Source: Argyresthia goedartella (Eukaryota; Arthropoda; Insecta; Lepidoptera; Argyresthiidae). From it: a stretch of 64,000 bases of DNA. Of the stretch, positions 42,096 through 54,132 are shown piece after piece. The stretch lies in the NCBI GenBank assembly GCA_949825045.1, contig OX463836.1:15290329-15354328 (forward strand). Direction: 5' to 3'. The notes below the pieces were generated by a model. The model saw only the letters and a list, made by a program, of their open reading frames with translations, was not told where the DNA came from and ran no database searches. Numbering within the stretch: the first letter of the stretch is position 1; each line of letters opens with the position of its first letter. Both the position numbers and the translations under genes were made by a program.

Positions 42096-44760
42096 AATAT
42101 TCTGCAAGCATAATCTTAAATAACATCGTACAAGTACCCTAATCCTTATCCGACCAACTACACTTAAGGTGTAGGCTATGCACCTTAAAAAACTTAATTA
42201 AAAAACTTAAATTATAACACCCTATGATCCCATCATACAATTATTCGCGGCTTAACACTAACCTACCTAACGCTAGAAAACTATCTATTACAATACGAAG
42301 GCAAACAGCTGAATCTAGCTAAGATTTAGCTTCTCGAATGGTTATCATTCGACAAACTTTCTGACAAAAAAAACTAGCGAAAAACATATCAGACAACTAT
42401 AATACCTCCGTTCTTAAAATTAACACAACTCCATCTTTGCTTAAAAAAATCATTTACTCATTCCACCGAATGGAAATATTTCAAAAATTAACGCAGGCAA
42501 AGATCAAAGAAAAAAATTATCATTTTCAAATATAGGAAACGTCAACCATATTAACAGGATTAATCTATATGTGTATAACCGTATTACTAAGCCACAGCTT
42601 AAGAATGAGTTCATTAAAATTCGTTCCAATAATACGATGAAATCAACTAGCTTTAAAACCGATACTACAACTTACAAACATCTCAACTAATCCATTGGAA
42701 TTCAGTAAACTATCTTTTACTATTAACAGTTTAAGATAATCGCCGTGAGTTGCAACCAATTACCCAAGTTAAAACACTACAAAGAATCTCGAATGTGTAT
42801 CGAATACCCGAGTTATCCCACATCAGAAATTATTTTCATTGAGAAACCTTCGTTACCAACTTTATGAACAACCCTTACTCTCCCCTTACCAAATCATCCC
42901 AACTCTATACTTTAAGAACGCAGGAACCAAAACAGAACCCTATGACGAATAGCTATTGCCTCGTCATACTGCTCTCAAAGATAAAACCAGGCGATCGGTT
43001 CGAACAATTATACGAACTGTCGTTTATAAAAGTTTCTCATATAAAGGTAATCTACCACGGAAATCTAGTATGTTACAAATATTTCTTGGGTCTTTGGTGA
43101 ACGGTCCTCATCAGACATCATAGTTCAGCAACAACATGAAAAGAAACACCGGTTAATAAACAATTCATAACCATACCGCATACATAAACCACAAACACCT
43201 GCCTGCAGACTAAGTGGCCTAGCATCGATGTGGTGTGGGACGACGGCGCCTCGCCCTCGCTCAACTAGCCCGCCGATTGCCGCCTTTGCCTGCGCCGCGC
43301 CCGCCGAAGCGTTGGACGCCGCCGGCGCGTTGGACGCCGCCGGCGCGGTAGATCAGGAGCCTGCCCCCACTTGCACTGATATGGACAGCTATTTTCCAGA
43401 CTGATGACGCGACTGACTGACGGCAATGGTTGAAGTTGATCTTGTTAAACCTTATGATGAACTGAGTTTGCGCTAGCTCGTACTCATAAAAGACAGTAAA
43501 ATAGAAATCAAAGGTTTGTAAGATTATCTTGCATTTGTTTGTTTGTTCAGCTACCTTGTACACTTTGGTAATTTGCATCAGTTGTTCTATTTGTGCTGGT
43601 GAGTCATGGCAGTAAAGCTGTGAATTGCGCCATTCTATCCTCGCCTTTACTATTGCAATAAAACAGATGGAATTGTTTAGATAACTTTTCATTCAATTGA
43701 AAGGCTCAGTTCTACCAAATTATGTTGTACATAGTGTAGTGAATTACATTTTATACATATTACTTTGTAAGAAGTGAAATATTATGACATCTTTTCTAGG
43801 ACAACCAAGACCTTGGAGTCAGTTCTGGATTGCCTCATCAAATTTGAGATTCAACTACCTAAACCTAAATTGATGTTACCAGAAATTTCATTAAAACTGA
43901 AGAGTTTTTTAATATTTACCCTGAATGGGTATTTTGTCAGTGTTTTTTAAGAAATCTATTTCTAACTAACATTCTAATTGTTCAACATACAAACGGATTG
44001 CATGCAACTTATTTTACTTACTGTTTTTTGCCTCCAGTGGATGTGGTATTGCATTCCAAACGCAAATACATAGCATCAACCCTATTCCCATATGGGGTGG
44101 CAGAGATTCAGCTGTGCCTACATGTAGCCTGTTATACAATGTGTCAGTCACAGTAACTAACTGAAGCAAATACAGCTAATATGATGAAACTTTTCATTTA
44201 GCTTAAGGGAAGGCAGTCCTAGTGTTCATGGATAGGCAGAATGGAGAGTCTGAAGCTCTTGAGATCCATGTATTCATGAATATTGTGTCACTCATTTGGT
44301 GGTGGTAACATATGCCTTACATATTTGTAATTGTAACAACTTAAAAACAACATTATAGTCTCATTATATAGTAAAATACTATATATTTTGTATCTATAGT
44401 TAATGTATTGTTAAAATATGAAAGAATTACTGCCATAGAGGCACAATTTTGTTTTTGTATCTTTATTTGAAAGTATATTTTTGTCAGATATCGTTGTAAA
44501 ATAGCTGCACATGTAGTGTTACATTATAAAGAGTATAATTGAATAATATTTTCAATTAGTCATACAAATAGTGTAACATGCTTTTTTAAATTAAAGCACA
44601 TTCGTTTTATTTATATAGATAGAGGATTACATAGATACATCCAACTTAGGCAGTATTCCTAGTCCTAGGATACCTTTCAAGCTAACACATTGGTGGTTAT
44701 GGTGTTAGAAGAGGGGCAAAGTGGTTAGTGTAAGAAAAACATACATTAAACCAACAACCG
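42096..44760. other. 2.7-kb region without recognisable gene
   Basis: Mostly A+T-rich. It includes a 78-codon plus frame (42864-43100) and a 143-codon minus frame (43692-43261), neither with a recognisable domain. A GC-rich island (about 43220-43370) has an 18-bp tandem duplication (GTTGGACGCCGCCGGCGC, about 43313-43348). A TTAAGGTG/CACCTTAA hairpin sits at about 42171-42196. It could include the gypsy 3' UTR and degraded element DNA; I found no match to the putative gypsy 5' LTR. Confidence 0.4.
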
Positions 44761-44833
44761 GGATAAAATTATATTATACTCCTAATGTATAATTATTTAA
44801 TATCAGACGAACTCCTCAACGTAGCACAAAGCG

Positions 44834-47800
44834 TTATAATCGATTTGTGTTAACAATTACGCCCCGTGACCGTGAGTTCAGACGACGAATCAGCACATTA
44901 GACCTCCCAACGATCTCAATGACCTTGTATGGTCCTTGATACAGACGTGCCAACTTCATACATCTTCCCGTTATCCGCCTTGGTACGTATAACAAAACTA
45001 AGTCATTTACCCGGAACGATCTGGGTTTTGATCTCATATCGTAATACCGTTTTTGTACACGCTGTGCGTTCGCAGTATTCCCTAACGCCTTAGTCAGCAG
45101 CCTTCCCATACGATTAACCCTTTCATCTATCGTTTCGTCTAAACCAACTGCATTTAATCCTAATGATCGATCCACCACTGAGCACTGTTCCCTACCAAAT
45201 AAAATATTACACGGCGACACTTTCGTTGACGCCTGCACGCTAGTGTTATACGCATGTACTACCAAAGGTAAAACTGTGCACCATTGCCTTTGATTACTAC
45301 CTAAATATTTTGATAACATCGAAGTTAACGTTCTATTCATTCGTTCCACCAAACCGTTACTATGTGGGTGAAACGAACTTGTATGTATTATTTTAGCCCC
45401 AAACTGTTCTACCGTTTCTTTTGCGATTCCCGCCGTAAAAACTGTACCTCTATCTGAAATAATTTCCCTAATAGGCCCGAACGTACAGAAAACTTCCTCA
45501 ACTAAAAACGGCACTACATCTTCCGATGTAACCCTAGGTAATGCCTTACATATCGCAAACCGCGACGCATACTCTACCGCGACTATAATAAATCGGTTAT
45601 CTCTCGACGAACGTGGAAACGCTCCTAACACGTCGATTCCTACCTTCTCAAAAATATCCGAGACCCTAATCGGCATCAAATCTGCTACGCTTTTAACTAA
45701 TTTACTTTCTTAACACGGCACGCACGAAGCTATACAACGCTCTATCTCCTTATCGGCTTTCGGCATGAAATATTTCGACCGAAATCTCTTCAACGTCTTT
45801 GCGAGATCCAAATGACCTCCTGTCCACGCCTCATCATGTAATTTGTTCATTACATTTTGAAACAAAGACCTAGGCAATACTAATACCTCCCTAATTTCTC
45901 CATCTCTACGTACGCTTTTATATAATAAATTATTTCTCAAACAAAAACCGCTACGCCACGCTTCCGGACGTTCAATCAACCGCGTTAACCATCTATTACA
46001 AAATGAATCATTCGCTTGATCCGCCTGTAACGACTCTACATTAATACTAAAAACTTCCAAACCATCATCATCAGGTTCAGAACGAGAAGAAGACTGAGGT
46101 CCTTCTGTTTCCCGTTTCCCTTCTTCCATTAGCGGATTCCTACTCAAAAAATCTGCCACTACATTGGTTTCCCCCGAGCAATGAACTATCTCGTAATCCC
46201 ATTCTTGTATCGCTAACGCCCATGGCGCTAACCTACCGGACATATCTTTTTTCGACTGTAACCAACATAACGCGCTATGGTCTGTAACAACCTGAAAATA
46301 CGATCCCCAAAGATTAATAAAGTTATAGTGCCTTAACGCCCATACTAACCCCAGACACTCTTTCTCCGTCGTACTATATTTTTTCTCCGCATCCGTTAAC
46401 TTCCTAGACGCATAGGCAACCGGACTCATTTTATCAACGCCCTGCATCAACACTGCACCTAACGCCTCGTTAGACGCATCCACATAAACCCTCGTAGTAA
46501 CCGACTTATCCCCCAAATAATACTAAATAATTGGCGCACTACACATAACCTTCTTAATATAATCGAACGAATTCTGCAATTCTTCATTCCATTGAAACTT
46601 TACCCCCTTTTTTAATAATTTAGTGAGAGGTAACGATATTCTCGCAAAATTCGATACAAATTTTCTATAATAAGAAAATAAACCTAATAATTGTTTCACA
46701 TCCTTTGCATATGTGGGAGTTGGTACCTGTTGCATAGCCTTTAGCTTTTTCTCACTAGGTTTTACTCCTACATTCGAGATTAGATAACCTAGCATCTCAA
46801 TCTCGCAAAAACCGAATTTACATTTGGGTGGCTTGAAGGTCAAGTTCGCTTCTGTAAACCGCCCAAAAACTTTCTGCAACGTACCGGTAAACTCCTCGAA
46901 CGTTCTACCATACAAAATTACATTGTCTACGTAAACTATAACCCCTTTAAATCTTAAATCCGCTAAAACTTTATCCATCATCCGTTGGAAAACTGCTTGT
47001 CTCGTTGCGAAACCGAACGGAACAACATTAAATTCATAAAGACCCGTGGTCGTGACGAAAGCCGTTTTATGCCTACCTTCCGTAATAACCGTCTGCCGAT
47101 AACCTGAATTGAGATCTAACTGCGCAAAATACTTGGCCCCGGCCAAACTATCGACAATGTCTTCTATCCGCGGAATAGGATAACTATCCCTACAAATGTT
47201 CTTATCTAATTTCCGATAATCTACACAAAACCTCCATGAATTATCGGGCTTTTTAATTAACACAACGGGCGCATAAGAACTAGTGGATTCCCTAATAACA
47301 CCTAGTTTCAACATCTCCGCGACCTGCTCCTCAATAATTTCTCGTTGCACCGGCGAAACGCGATACGGGTGACAATGAACCGGCTCTTCATCATAAGTCT
47401 TAATATCGACCGACACTATCTCCGACCTACCTAACTGGTCAGTTGCCAACGCAAATCTATCCGCATTCCTATCCAACAACGCCAATAATACCTGCTTATC
47501 ATTCCTACATAAATCCTCATTTACGATAAACCGTTTATCTTCTACCCCAAACGCAAATTCGCACGAATCCGATAACCCCGAGAAATAAACGTAATCGCCC
47601 TTTCTTAACCCCTGAAAGTCGACAAAATCTATCACGTCACGATCCTCGATAACCGTGGTTTCCCCGAAGTTCACTTGTTTCCTTCTAGAACCGTCTAGAA
47701 AGTCCGACCCTATCTTTTGTTTTGAAAGAATCCCTACGCGCATGACATTTCGTTTTACCGGTGTCGTGTTTTGTTTCGCATGGAAATTATTGAAAAACGG

Positions 47801-47851
47801 TATTTTTCCCTGGAAAAAACACATACACGAATGAAAAAAATCAATATTCAT
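44834..47851 (-). pseudogene. pol: Ty3/gypsy pol: RT, RNase H, integrase
   Basis: One minus-strand frame of 1006 codons with two stops (about 46520 and 45709). RT: PVHCHPYRVSPVQREII, APVVLIKKPDNSWRFCVDYR, FAQLDLNSGYRQ, then VIVYVDNVILYG, where the catalytic YVDD is YVDN. RNase H: RVYVDASNEALGAVLMQ, YSTTEKECLGLVWALR, VVTDHSALCWL, NVVADFLSR. Integrase: HDEAWTGGHLDLAKTLKRF with CIASCVPC, GIDVLGAF, IISDRGTVFTA, NGLVERMNRTL (DDE present). It ends at NTNRL. 3' LTR not found. Protease and gag lie to the right, separated by insertions. Confidence 0.93.
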
Positions 47852-48113
47852 ACTTTACTAAAAAATCCACCCCTAAAATAATGCTACAATTTAAATCAGT
47901 TATTACTAAAAATTCCTGTGAAAAGTTAAAATTGTCCAAACTAAAATCTTTAATACATTTCCCTACAATTTGCAATAAACTTCCATTTACCGCCTTAACC
48001 CGTCTCTTCTCTTCTTGCATACATCTCGCACCCACTTGATCTGCAATGGCTGGGCTGATGCATGAAGCCGTAGCGCCTGTAAAAGAGCTACCACGTTTAC
48101 ACTAGAAGAATTC
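47852..48113 (-). pseudogene. Gypsy protease fragment
   Basis: Minus-strand frame different from pol: FTGATASCISPAIADQVGA (retropepsin TGA motif without its Asp), ANGSLL-like VNGSLLQIVGKCI, and IILGVDFLVKY near the end. The Asp of the D-T/S-G active site is not readable and a stop lies upstream, so it is inactive. The LINE at 48125-53077 is inserted immediately upstream. Confidence 0.7.
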
Positions 48114-48527
48114 AATAAAACTAAACTTTTTTTTCGACCGCGGCCATCATTGCGAGCAGACGCTTAGCCTATCGCTCCAGTTTTATTATCTGTTTACCCA
48201 GTTCAAAGTCGTCGAAGCTGTGTGTTTTCTACACTGGCTGAAGCCTGGTGAAGCAGGATTTCCCCTGTGCTATCTGCACAGTGCATAATAAGTGGTTATT
48301 TAGATTTAATGTTTTAGACTATCCTATTCAGTGCAGTGTTATAATCGACCTGAGGGTGGTTGATAAATAAATCATACGCCACATACCGTGCAGCGCCATC
48401 TGGCGTCGTCAAAGCGTATACAATACTGTCAATATATCGATCAGTGATCGGACGATCGATCGGGCCCCTGTAACGTACTGCGACGTTCATCGAGTTTGAG
48501 CATAGAGGTCGCCAGTTGTATGTAAAC

Positions 48528-49481
48528 ATGGATTGCGAGCTGTGCCATGTCGCTACCGATGAATCCAGCTGCTTAAAGTGTGTCTCTTGCCGGCTGTGCT
48601 ATCACTACTCCTGTGTGTCGCTGACAGACCAAGAATTTAAAAAAATACTGCCGATGAACAAGAGCAAGTGGAAGTGCCTCTCATGTAAGAAACCTGTTGA
48701 CCGAATTCAGCTGCAGCCCCGTTCTCCTGCATCTATAAAAAACGTCGACATCGAAGCGCTGATGGAACGCATCTCCACCAAAATGGACCTGCTACGCGGT
48801 GACATCGGTGCTGACGTCAGGACCATGATGGACGGTATTGAGGCCAAATTGACAGTCTTTACCACCCGACTTGGAACGGCAGTGCAGCGTATATCTGATA
48901 TAGAGGATACTATGAGGGGCAAGGCAGATGAATTCAAGAAACTGTCAGATGAAAATTCCAACCTGCGCTCCGAAGTCGAAATACTCAAAAATAAATGGGA
49001 GGACAACGAGCAGCGTTCCCGTCTATCCAATGTCGAAGTCCAAAATGTTCCTGAAAAGAAAAATGAGAATCTGCGAGACATTGTCCAAGCTCTGAGCACA
49101 GTCATAAATGTCCAGATCTTGCCGAATAATATCTGTGCCGTCCACCGTGTCCCGCATAACAAAGAGGCGGCAGACCGGCCCAAGAATATAATCCTGCAGT
49201 TGAACAGCCGATCTCTGCGTGATGACGTCATTGCAGCTGCCCGCGAGCTCCGTTCGATTACTTCGGACCAGCTAGCTATCGCCGGACCGCCCTGTGATAT
49301 TTACGTCAAAGAGCATCTTACTTTGAAAAACAAAGCACTGTTCAGCAAGGCTCGTGCGGCCGGTAAGGCCTGCGAGTACAAGTATGTTTGGGTGAAAAAC
49401 GGAACTGTAATGCTTCGTAAGGTGGACGGTGCCCGAGCACTCGTCATTCGTCAGGAGAGTGATCTCGTTAAAATAGTATGA
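48528..49481 (+). CDS. LINE-E ORF1 with PHD finger and coiled coil
   Basis: Start at 48528 (MDCELCH) rather than the in-frame upstream codon at 48516. An N-terminal C4HC3 PHD-type zinc finger (CELCHVATDESSCLKC, CRLCYHYSC, WKCLSC) spans residues 3-54. Coiled coil runs at about 65-165 (RISDIEDTMRGKADEFKKLS, SEVEILKNKWEDNEQ). An RNA-binding-like C-terminal domain of the FP25K type follows (NIILQLNSRSLRDDVIAAAR, IYVKEHLTLKNKALFSKARA, YKYVWVKNGTVMLRKVDGA). The protein probably coats element RNA; PHD-bearing ORF1 proteins are known in CR1-group LINEs. No stops or shifts. Confidence 0.93.
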   Translation: MDCELCHVATDESSCLKCVSCRLCYHYSCVSLTDQEFKKILPMNKSKWKCLSCKKPVDRIQLQPRSPASIKNVDIEALMERISTKMDLLRGDIGADVRTMMDGIEAKLTVFTTRLGTAVQRISDIEDTMRGKADEFKKLSDENSNLRSEVEILKNKWEDNEQRSRLSNVEVQNVPEKKNENLRDIVQALSTVINVQILPNNICAVHRVPHNKEAADRPKNIILQLNSRSLRDDVIAAARELRSITSDQLAIAGPPCDIYVKEHLTLKNKALFSKARAAGKACEYKYVWVKNGTVMLRKVDGARALVIRQESDLVKIV

Positions 49482-49702
49482 CTCATATATGTACTTTATA
49501 TCGGTATGCCTGTACTTGTACTTCTATGTCTATTACACACGCACTCTAAAATTATTTTGTATTATCCCACATCTGAACCAACTGTCTACTCATCACTTGT
49601 CATGTTAACCCACCATAGTAATGTATACAAGCAATACTGCCGCCAACTGTTTATTACGTCACAACAATGTATTAAAATTAAAACTAAAGTGTCCAGTTAC
49701 CT

Positions 49703-52606
49703 GTGCATCGGTATTTATTTACTACAGAGCTAGTTATAAATAAACTTAGCCTTTATTATCAAAACTGTAACGGTTTAAGGTCAAAGGTGGCAGACTTTCG
49801 TCTGAATGTTTTGTGCTGCAATTATGACGTCATTGTTTTATGCGAGACCTGGCTTTTGACTGGTGTAAGAGATAGCGAATTGTTTGACGATCGGTATGTG
49901 ATTTCCAGGCGTGACCGTGACCTATCTGCGACTAATAAAAAAGACGGAGGTGGGGTTCTGATTGCCGTCCGTAGTGGCATAGCCGCCACGCGCCTTACTC
50001 ACTGTGATAACCCCCATGTCGAAGACATTTTTGTAAGTATCCCGCTCCGTAAAAATAAAAATATGAATCTTGTGGTGTGTGCAGTCTATATACCGCACAA
50101 TTCGACTGAATCTATCGACGACATACACCTATCACGGTTACAGCAATTTTACACTCAATCCCCCGAAACAGTGTTTTTGTTAGCAGGCGATTATAATATC
50201 CCAGATTTGGGGTGGTCTTTCAACAGTGACGTCACTTTTGGCACACCGTTACCGTCTACTTCTGAGGTAGCTGATAAACTTTTGGTCACATATAATCTTG
50301 TCGGCCTACGTCAATTCAACTGTGTACCTAACGCGAATGGGAGATTTCTTGATTTGCTGTTGTCCAATGGAACCGACCTCAATGTGACTGAGTCGCCGCT
50401 ACCCTTAGTTCGCCCGGACCGACATCACCCCCCGCTTGAAATTATCATGAACTTACAGGTTGAGTCATCACTTCCTAGATCTTCCGCGCCAAAATTTGAC
50501 TTTCGCAAGGCTGACTATAACGTTATATGTTCTGATATTAACGCCATATCCTGGGACATTGAATTGAGTAATACCTGTGCAGCAGGGGCGGTCGATCGCT
50601 TCTATTCTCTTGTCCATAACATTATTAAGGAGCACATACCACTGAAAAAAACAAAACGTGTGAAGCACCCAGTATGGTTCTCCCGCGGTCTGGCACTTAC
50701 TCTTAACAGAAAAGAAAGGGTGTGGCGTAAATGGAAAAATTATGGGTCACTCTCTGGCCGCTCCAAGCTACTTTTGGCAGAAGACTATAAAAAACATATT
50801 AAAAATGTAGAAGATTCACTGGTGGGTAAGAATAATGGTAACATTAATTACTTCTGGCGCTACGTTGCATCCCTACATACAATTGGCTCCAGCTACCCCA
50901 GCACAATGTTCTGGAGCGCTGACTCCACCTCTGACCCTAAAAAAATATGCGAACTATTTACACAGTATTTTGCTTCCGTATTCGAGCCCAAAACGAACAT
51001 AGACCCTGATATGTTTGATAAAATTGATTCTCACCCATGTTCCTCACAGCTTTGCAACATAACACTGGCGAAGTCTGAAGTGGAAAAGGCCCTCTTTGAC
51101 GTTAACTTAAATAAGGGTGCCGGACCCGACAACTTACCTCCTGTTTTCTTGAAAATGGTTAGACATGCACTAGCCATGCCCCTCACTGCACTGTTTAACA
51201 AATGTCTAAAGGAGGGTGTTTTCCCTGAAGCGTGGAAACATGCGTTTATCATTCCGATACACAAATCAGGAAACAAAAAAAATGTAGAAAACTATCGTCC
51301 TATTTCCATCCTCTCTTGCATACCGAAACTTTTTGAAAGATTGCTACATAACAATATCTATCCACATCTGGACAAACTTATCATAAAGGAACAGCATGGT
51401 TTTGTGAAGGGTAGATCTACGGTGACCAATCTGATATTATATGCCAATGATCTTTTCGGAGGCCTGGGTAAGCGCCAGCAAATATACGCAGTCTATACCG
51501 ATTTTCGAAAGGCATTCGATAAGGTTGATCACTGTATTCTACTCAAAAAACTGGCTTACAATGGTATAAAAGGTAACCTGCTAAGATGGCTCGCATCATA
51601 TCTAGACAATCGTAGCCAGGCTGCTGCACTAAACGGCTTCACTTCTTCCCCAGCACCCGTTACATCCGGCGTACCACAGGGCTCCATACTTGGGCCGTTG
51701 CTCTTTGTAATTTTCATCAATGACATCAACCAATGCTTTAGATATAGTAATTTTATTCTCTACGCAGATGATTTAAAATTGTACCGTGTTATCTCGAATC
51801 CTTCTGACTGTCTGCTACTGCAATCCGACATCGACAGACTCACCAATTACTGTACTTCAAACAAACTACTTCTTGCATATAACAAGTGCTCTGTCATTAC
51901 CTTTACCAAAAAGAGGGTGATAGTCAGATACCCGTATAATATCAGTGGCCACATACTACAAAGCGTTGAATCCATTCGTGATCTCGGGGTCATTTTTGAC
52001 AGTAAGCTTACCTTCAATAAGCACGTGCAGTACATATGCACTAAAGCATATCAGATGCTAGGCTTCGTATTCCGTACAACAAGCAAACTCAAAAGAGCAT
52101 CATCCTCAATCTCTCTGTATCTCTCACTTGTCCGTTCGCACCTAGAATACGCTTCTTCTGTCTGGAGTCCACACTACGCGGTGTATGTCAAAAAGGTAGA
52201 AATGCTACAGAAAAAGTTCCTGCGTGGCCTTAACATTAGGCTTGGTAATGAGTACCTATCGTATGCTAATCTGTTGAAGGAATATAACATCATGTCGTTA
52301 CAACGCATGAGGGAACGTTCCGATGCTATCATTCTTCGCAACATCTGTTCCAGTCACTACAACTGCCCACAACTTGTAGAAGCAATACAGTATGCTATAC
52401 CGGCTAGGACACGTTCAAGAAGGTTATTTCATATCCCCCTGTCAACCACAGTCACTGGTTCCCGACTGCCCCTTCATAGGATGTGTGACACTTACAACAA
52501 AAAATTCTCAGATCTAGACTTGTTTAACTGCAGTCTCAGTTCTTATAAGGTGCAACTCGGTAAACTTCTACAGGGCTCAAATGGAGACAGCGGGATTGAG
52601 GCCTGA
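49703..52606 (+). CDS. LINE-E ORF2: endonuclease and reverse transcriptase
   Basis: 967 codons open; the true start may be the first Met or a nearby codon, since the track start follows a spacer of 221 bases after ORF1. Endonuclease: LYYQNCNGLRSKV, VIVLCETWLL, GGGVLIAVRSG, VFLLAGDYNIPD, RPDRHHPPL. RT: AGPDNLPPVFLKMV, YRPISILSCIPKLFERLL, QHGFVKGRSTVTN, YTDFRKAFDKVDH (motif A), GVPQGSILGPLLF (B), FILYADDLKLY (YADD), DLGVIFDSKLTFNKHV, SHLEYASSVWSPHY. All catalytic motifs are intact. It makes the target nick and copies element RNA into the genome. Confidence 0.95.
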   Translation: MHRYLFTTELVINKLSLYYQNCNGLRSKVADFRLNVLCCNYDVIVLCETWLLTGVRDSELFDDRYVISRRDRDLSATNKKDGGGVLIAVRSGIAATRLTHCDNPHVEDIFVSIPLRKNKNMNLVVCAVYIPHNSTESIDDIHLSRLQQFYTQSPETVFLLAGDYNIPDLGWSFNSDVTFGTPLPSTSEVADKLLVTYNLVGLRQFNCVPNANGRFLDLLLSNGTDLNVTESPLPLVRPDRHHPPLEIIMNLQVESSLPRSSAPKFDFRKADYNVICSDINAISWDIELSNTCAAGAVDRFYSLVHNIIKEHIPLKKTKRVKHPVWFSRGLALTLNRKERVWRKWKNYGSLSGRSKLLLAEDYKKHIKNVEDSLVGKNNGNINYFWRYVASLHTIGSSYPSTMFWSADSTSDPKKICELFTQYFASVFEPKTNIDPDMFDKIDSHPCSSQLCNITLAKSEVEKALFDVNLNKGAGPDNLPPVFLKMVRHALAMPLTALFNKCLKEGVFPEAWKHAFIIPIHKSGNKKNVENYRPISILSCIPKLFERLLHNNIYPHLDKLIIKEQHGFVKGRSTVTNLILYANDLFGGLGKRQQIYAVYTDFRKAFDKVDHCILLKKLAYNGIKGNLLRWLASYLDNRSQAAALNGFTSSPAPVTSGVPQGSILGPLLFVIFINDINQCFRYSNFILYADDLKLYRVISNPSDCLLLQSDIDRLTNYCTSNKLLLAYNKCSVITFTKKRVIVRYPYNISGHILQSVESIRDLGVIFDSKLTFNKHVQYICTKAYQMLGFVFRTTSKLKRASSSISLYLSLVRSHLEYASSVWSPHYAVYVKKVEMLQKKFLRGLNIRLGNEYLSYANLLKEYNIMSLQRMRERSDAIILRNICSSHYNCPQLVEAIQYAIPARTRSRRLFHIPLSTTVTGSRLPLHRMCDTYNKKFSDLDLFNCSLSSYKVQLGKLLQGSNGDSGIEA

Positions 52607-53077
52607 GGTTTATAAAAAAATACAAAGTTGTGTATATGTGAGATGGATGTTGGTGAAATGTCTGTTTGTTTATTTGTCTACGCAGTCTGTTGCCTTTGAC
52701 CTGGCCGTGCAGTTTTGCTATGTGCAGTTTTGCTGTGTGGGTTGATTAATAATTAATGATCAGGTTGATATTTCAGATGATTCTCAAAAAATAAGTCGGT
52801 GTCTATTTTGGATATGTTTTATGTCTCATTTAGTGTGCGTTGTGTATCATCTGCACGTAATCTCATCTTTATAGATACTATCCCTAATTCTATATCCTTC
52901 CCTAAACTGTAACTTCGATCTTGAACTGTGTAAACAAAGTAAATACAAAAAACTGGTCTTGTGTTATGTCCTAGTGAGAAATGTTTAAGATATCAGGGTT
53001 TGTGTTATGTTGTTAGTCCATTTCTTATGTTATGTAACCTGTCATTGTTTTTTCTCCAAATAAACAAAATAAAATAA
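52607..53077 (+). other. LINE-E 3' UTR and tail
   Basis: 471 bp ending CCAAATAAACAAAATAAAAT-type A-rich repeats just before the TSD. No gene. Confidence 0.85.
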
Positions 53078-53097
53078 AATAAAACTAATGGTCTGAC

Positions 53098-53690
53098 CTG
53101 CTGATCCGCCTCGTCTGCGACGATCTTCCCCATTGGTCGTTTCGCTTCCGTGCTACGCTGCTGAGCTCGTCCGAGGCCCTCATCCCACAGGTCAGCCTGG
53201 TCACTGCTATCGGCCTCTAGCGACGACGCGTTGTAAAATCCGCTTGCCTAGGACGCAAATTATTATTATTAGTACTAGATCTAATATGTGGTTCCTGACC
53301 ACTTGACGACGGCGAAACATTCGGCGTTCGTCGTGGGTCTTGAGTAGGGCTTTGATTAAATAGTGCAGGCCTAAAAGGATGAAACGGCCTGTCTCCCCCC
53401 CCCCCCCCCCCCTCTATTGCTATGGGACAAATTCGGTCCAAAAGTTGCCGGGTTCCTAAACGCATTTACATTATCATCACTTCCCGGACTTAATTTCTCC
53501 ATCTGTACCAGTACTGCCCTTAGCGCCTTCTTACTACAAAATGGCTCAACATTAATTTATTTTTAAGAGCGGTTTGCAATCCTCTTCAAAACTGCGTTAT
53601 AAAAATGTCATCTTTGGTAACTCTAGCCTTTCTCGCTAGGTCCCCTAAGTAATGGAAGTAGTCCAACAAACTTCTTCTCTCTTGCTTGGC
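53098..53690 (-). pseudogene. gag: Gypsy gag, C-terminal portion
   Basis: Minus strand: CQCQARERRSLLDYFHYLGD, LARKARVTKDDIFI at the right end, then a decayed stretch, then 53465-53217 RTPNVSPSSSGQEPHIRSST and related linker. It contains a run of 18 C (53395-53412) that encodes poly-Gly on the minus strand and is a likely slippage site. It is continuous with 55118-55232 across the LINE-F insertion. Confidence 0.75.
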
Positions 53691-53696
53691 ATTGGC

Positions 53697-54085
53697 ACAA
53701 ATCTGGCAAAAAGGACACAGATGCCGTTAATTATATAATCGAAGTACCTGCCGAAATCCGCAAGGCTCTCATTACTCAGGACAGGGTTTTTATCAATTGG
53801 TCATCGTGTACTGTAAGAGATTTCACCCTAGTAACAAGATGTTACAAGTGTCAGCAGTATGGACACGCTGCTAAGACCTGCAAAGAGGCAAAACCAACTT
53901 GTGGACATTGCGGCGAACTAGGGCACCTGACGACCGACTGCACAAAAACATCTGAATTACCAAAATGCGCAACATGCCTACGCTACAAAAAGCAAAGTAG
54001 CCATAAAACAGGCGACGCTGACTGTCCGGCCAAGAAAAATGCTGAGTACAGATACATAAACTCAATTAATTATGGCGGCGCCTGA
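53697..54085 (+). pseudogene. LINE-F ORF1 C-terminal zinc-knuckle fragment
   Basis: No start; reads VNYIIEVPAEIRKALITQ, RVFINWSSCTVRDFT, then three Cys-rich motifs (CYKCQQYGHAAKTC, CGHCGELGHLTTDC, CATC...GDADC) and ends NSINYGGA. A nucleic-acid-binding ORF1 of the retroviral-knuckle type, N-terminus deleted at the element's 5' border. Confidence 0.8.
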
Positions 54086-54132
54086 GAGCGCCTTACTTAA
54101 TTTTTATAGCACTTTTATATATAGTGTTACAT

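Larger units (their letters stand above)
48125..53077 (+). mobile_element. LINE-E, apparently intact non-LTR retrotransposon
   Basis: Flanked by a perfect 11-bp TSD AATAAAACTAA (48114-48124 and 53078-53088) inside gypsy protease. 5' UTR 48125-48527, ORF1, ORF2, 3' UTR and an AAAAT-repeat tail ending at 53077. Both ORFs are open. It is the only LINE in the window with a complete coding set. Confidence 0.93.

Noticed and set aside
48707..49231. 174-codon minus-strand frame
   Set aside because: Antisense of the intact LINE-E ORF1.
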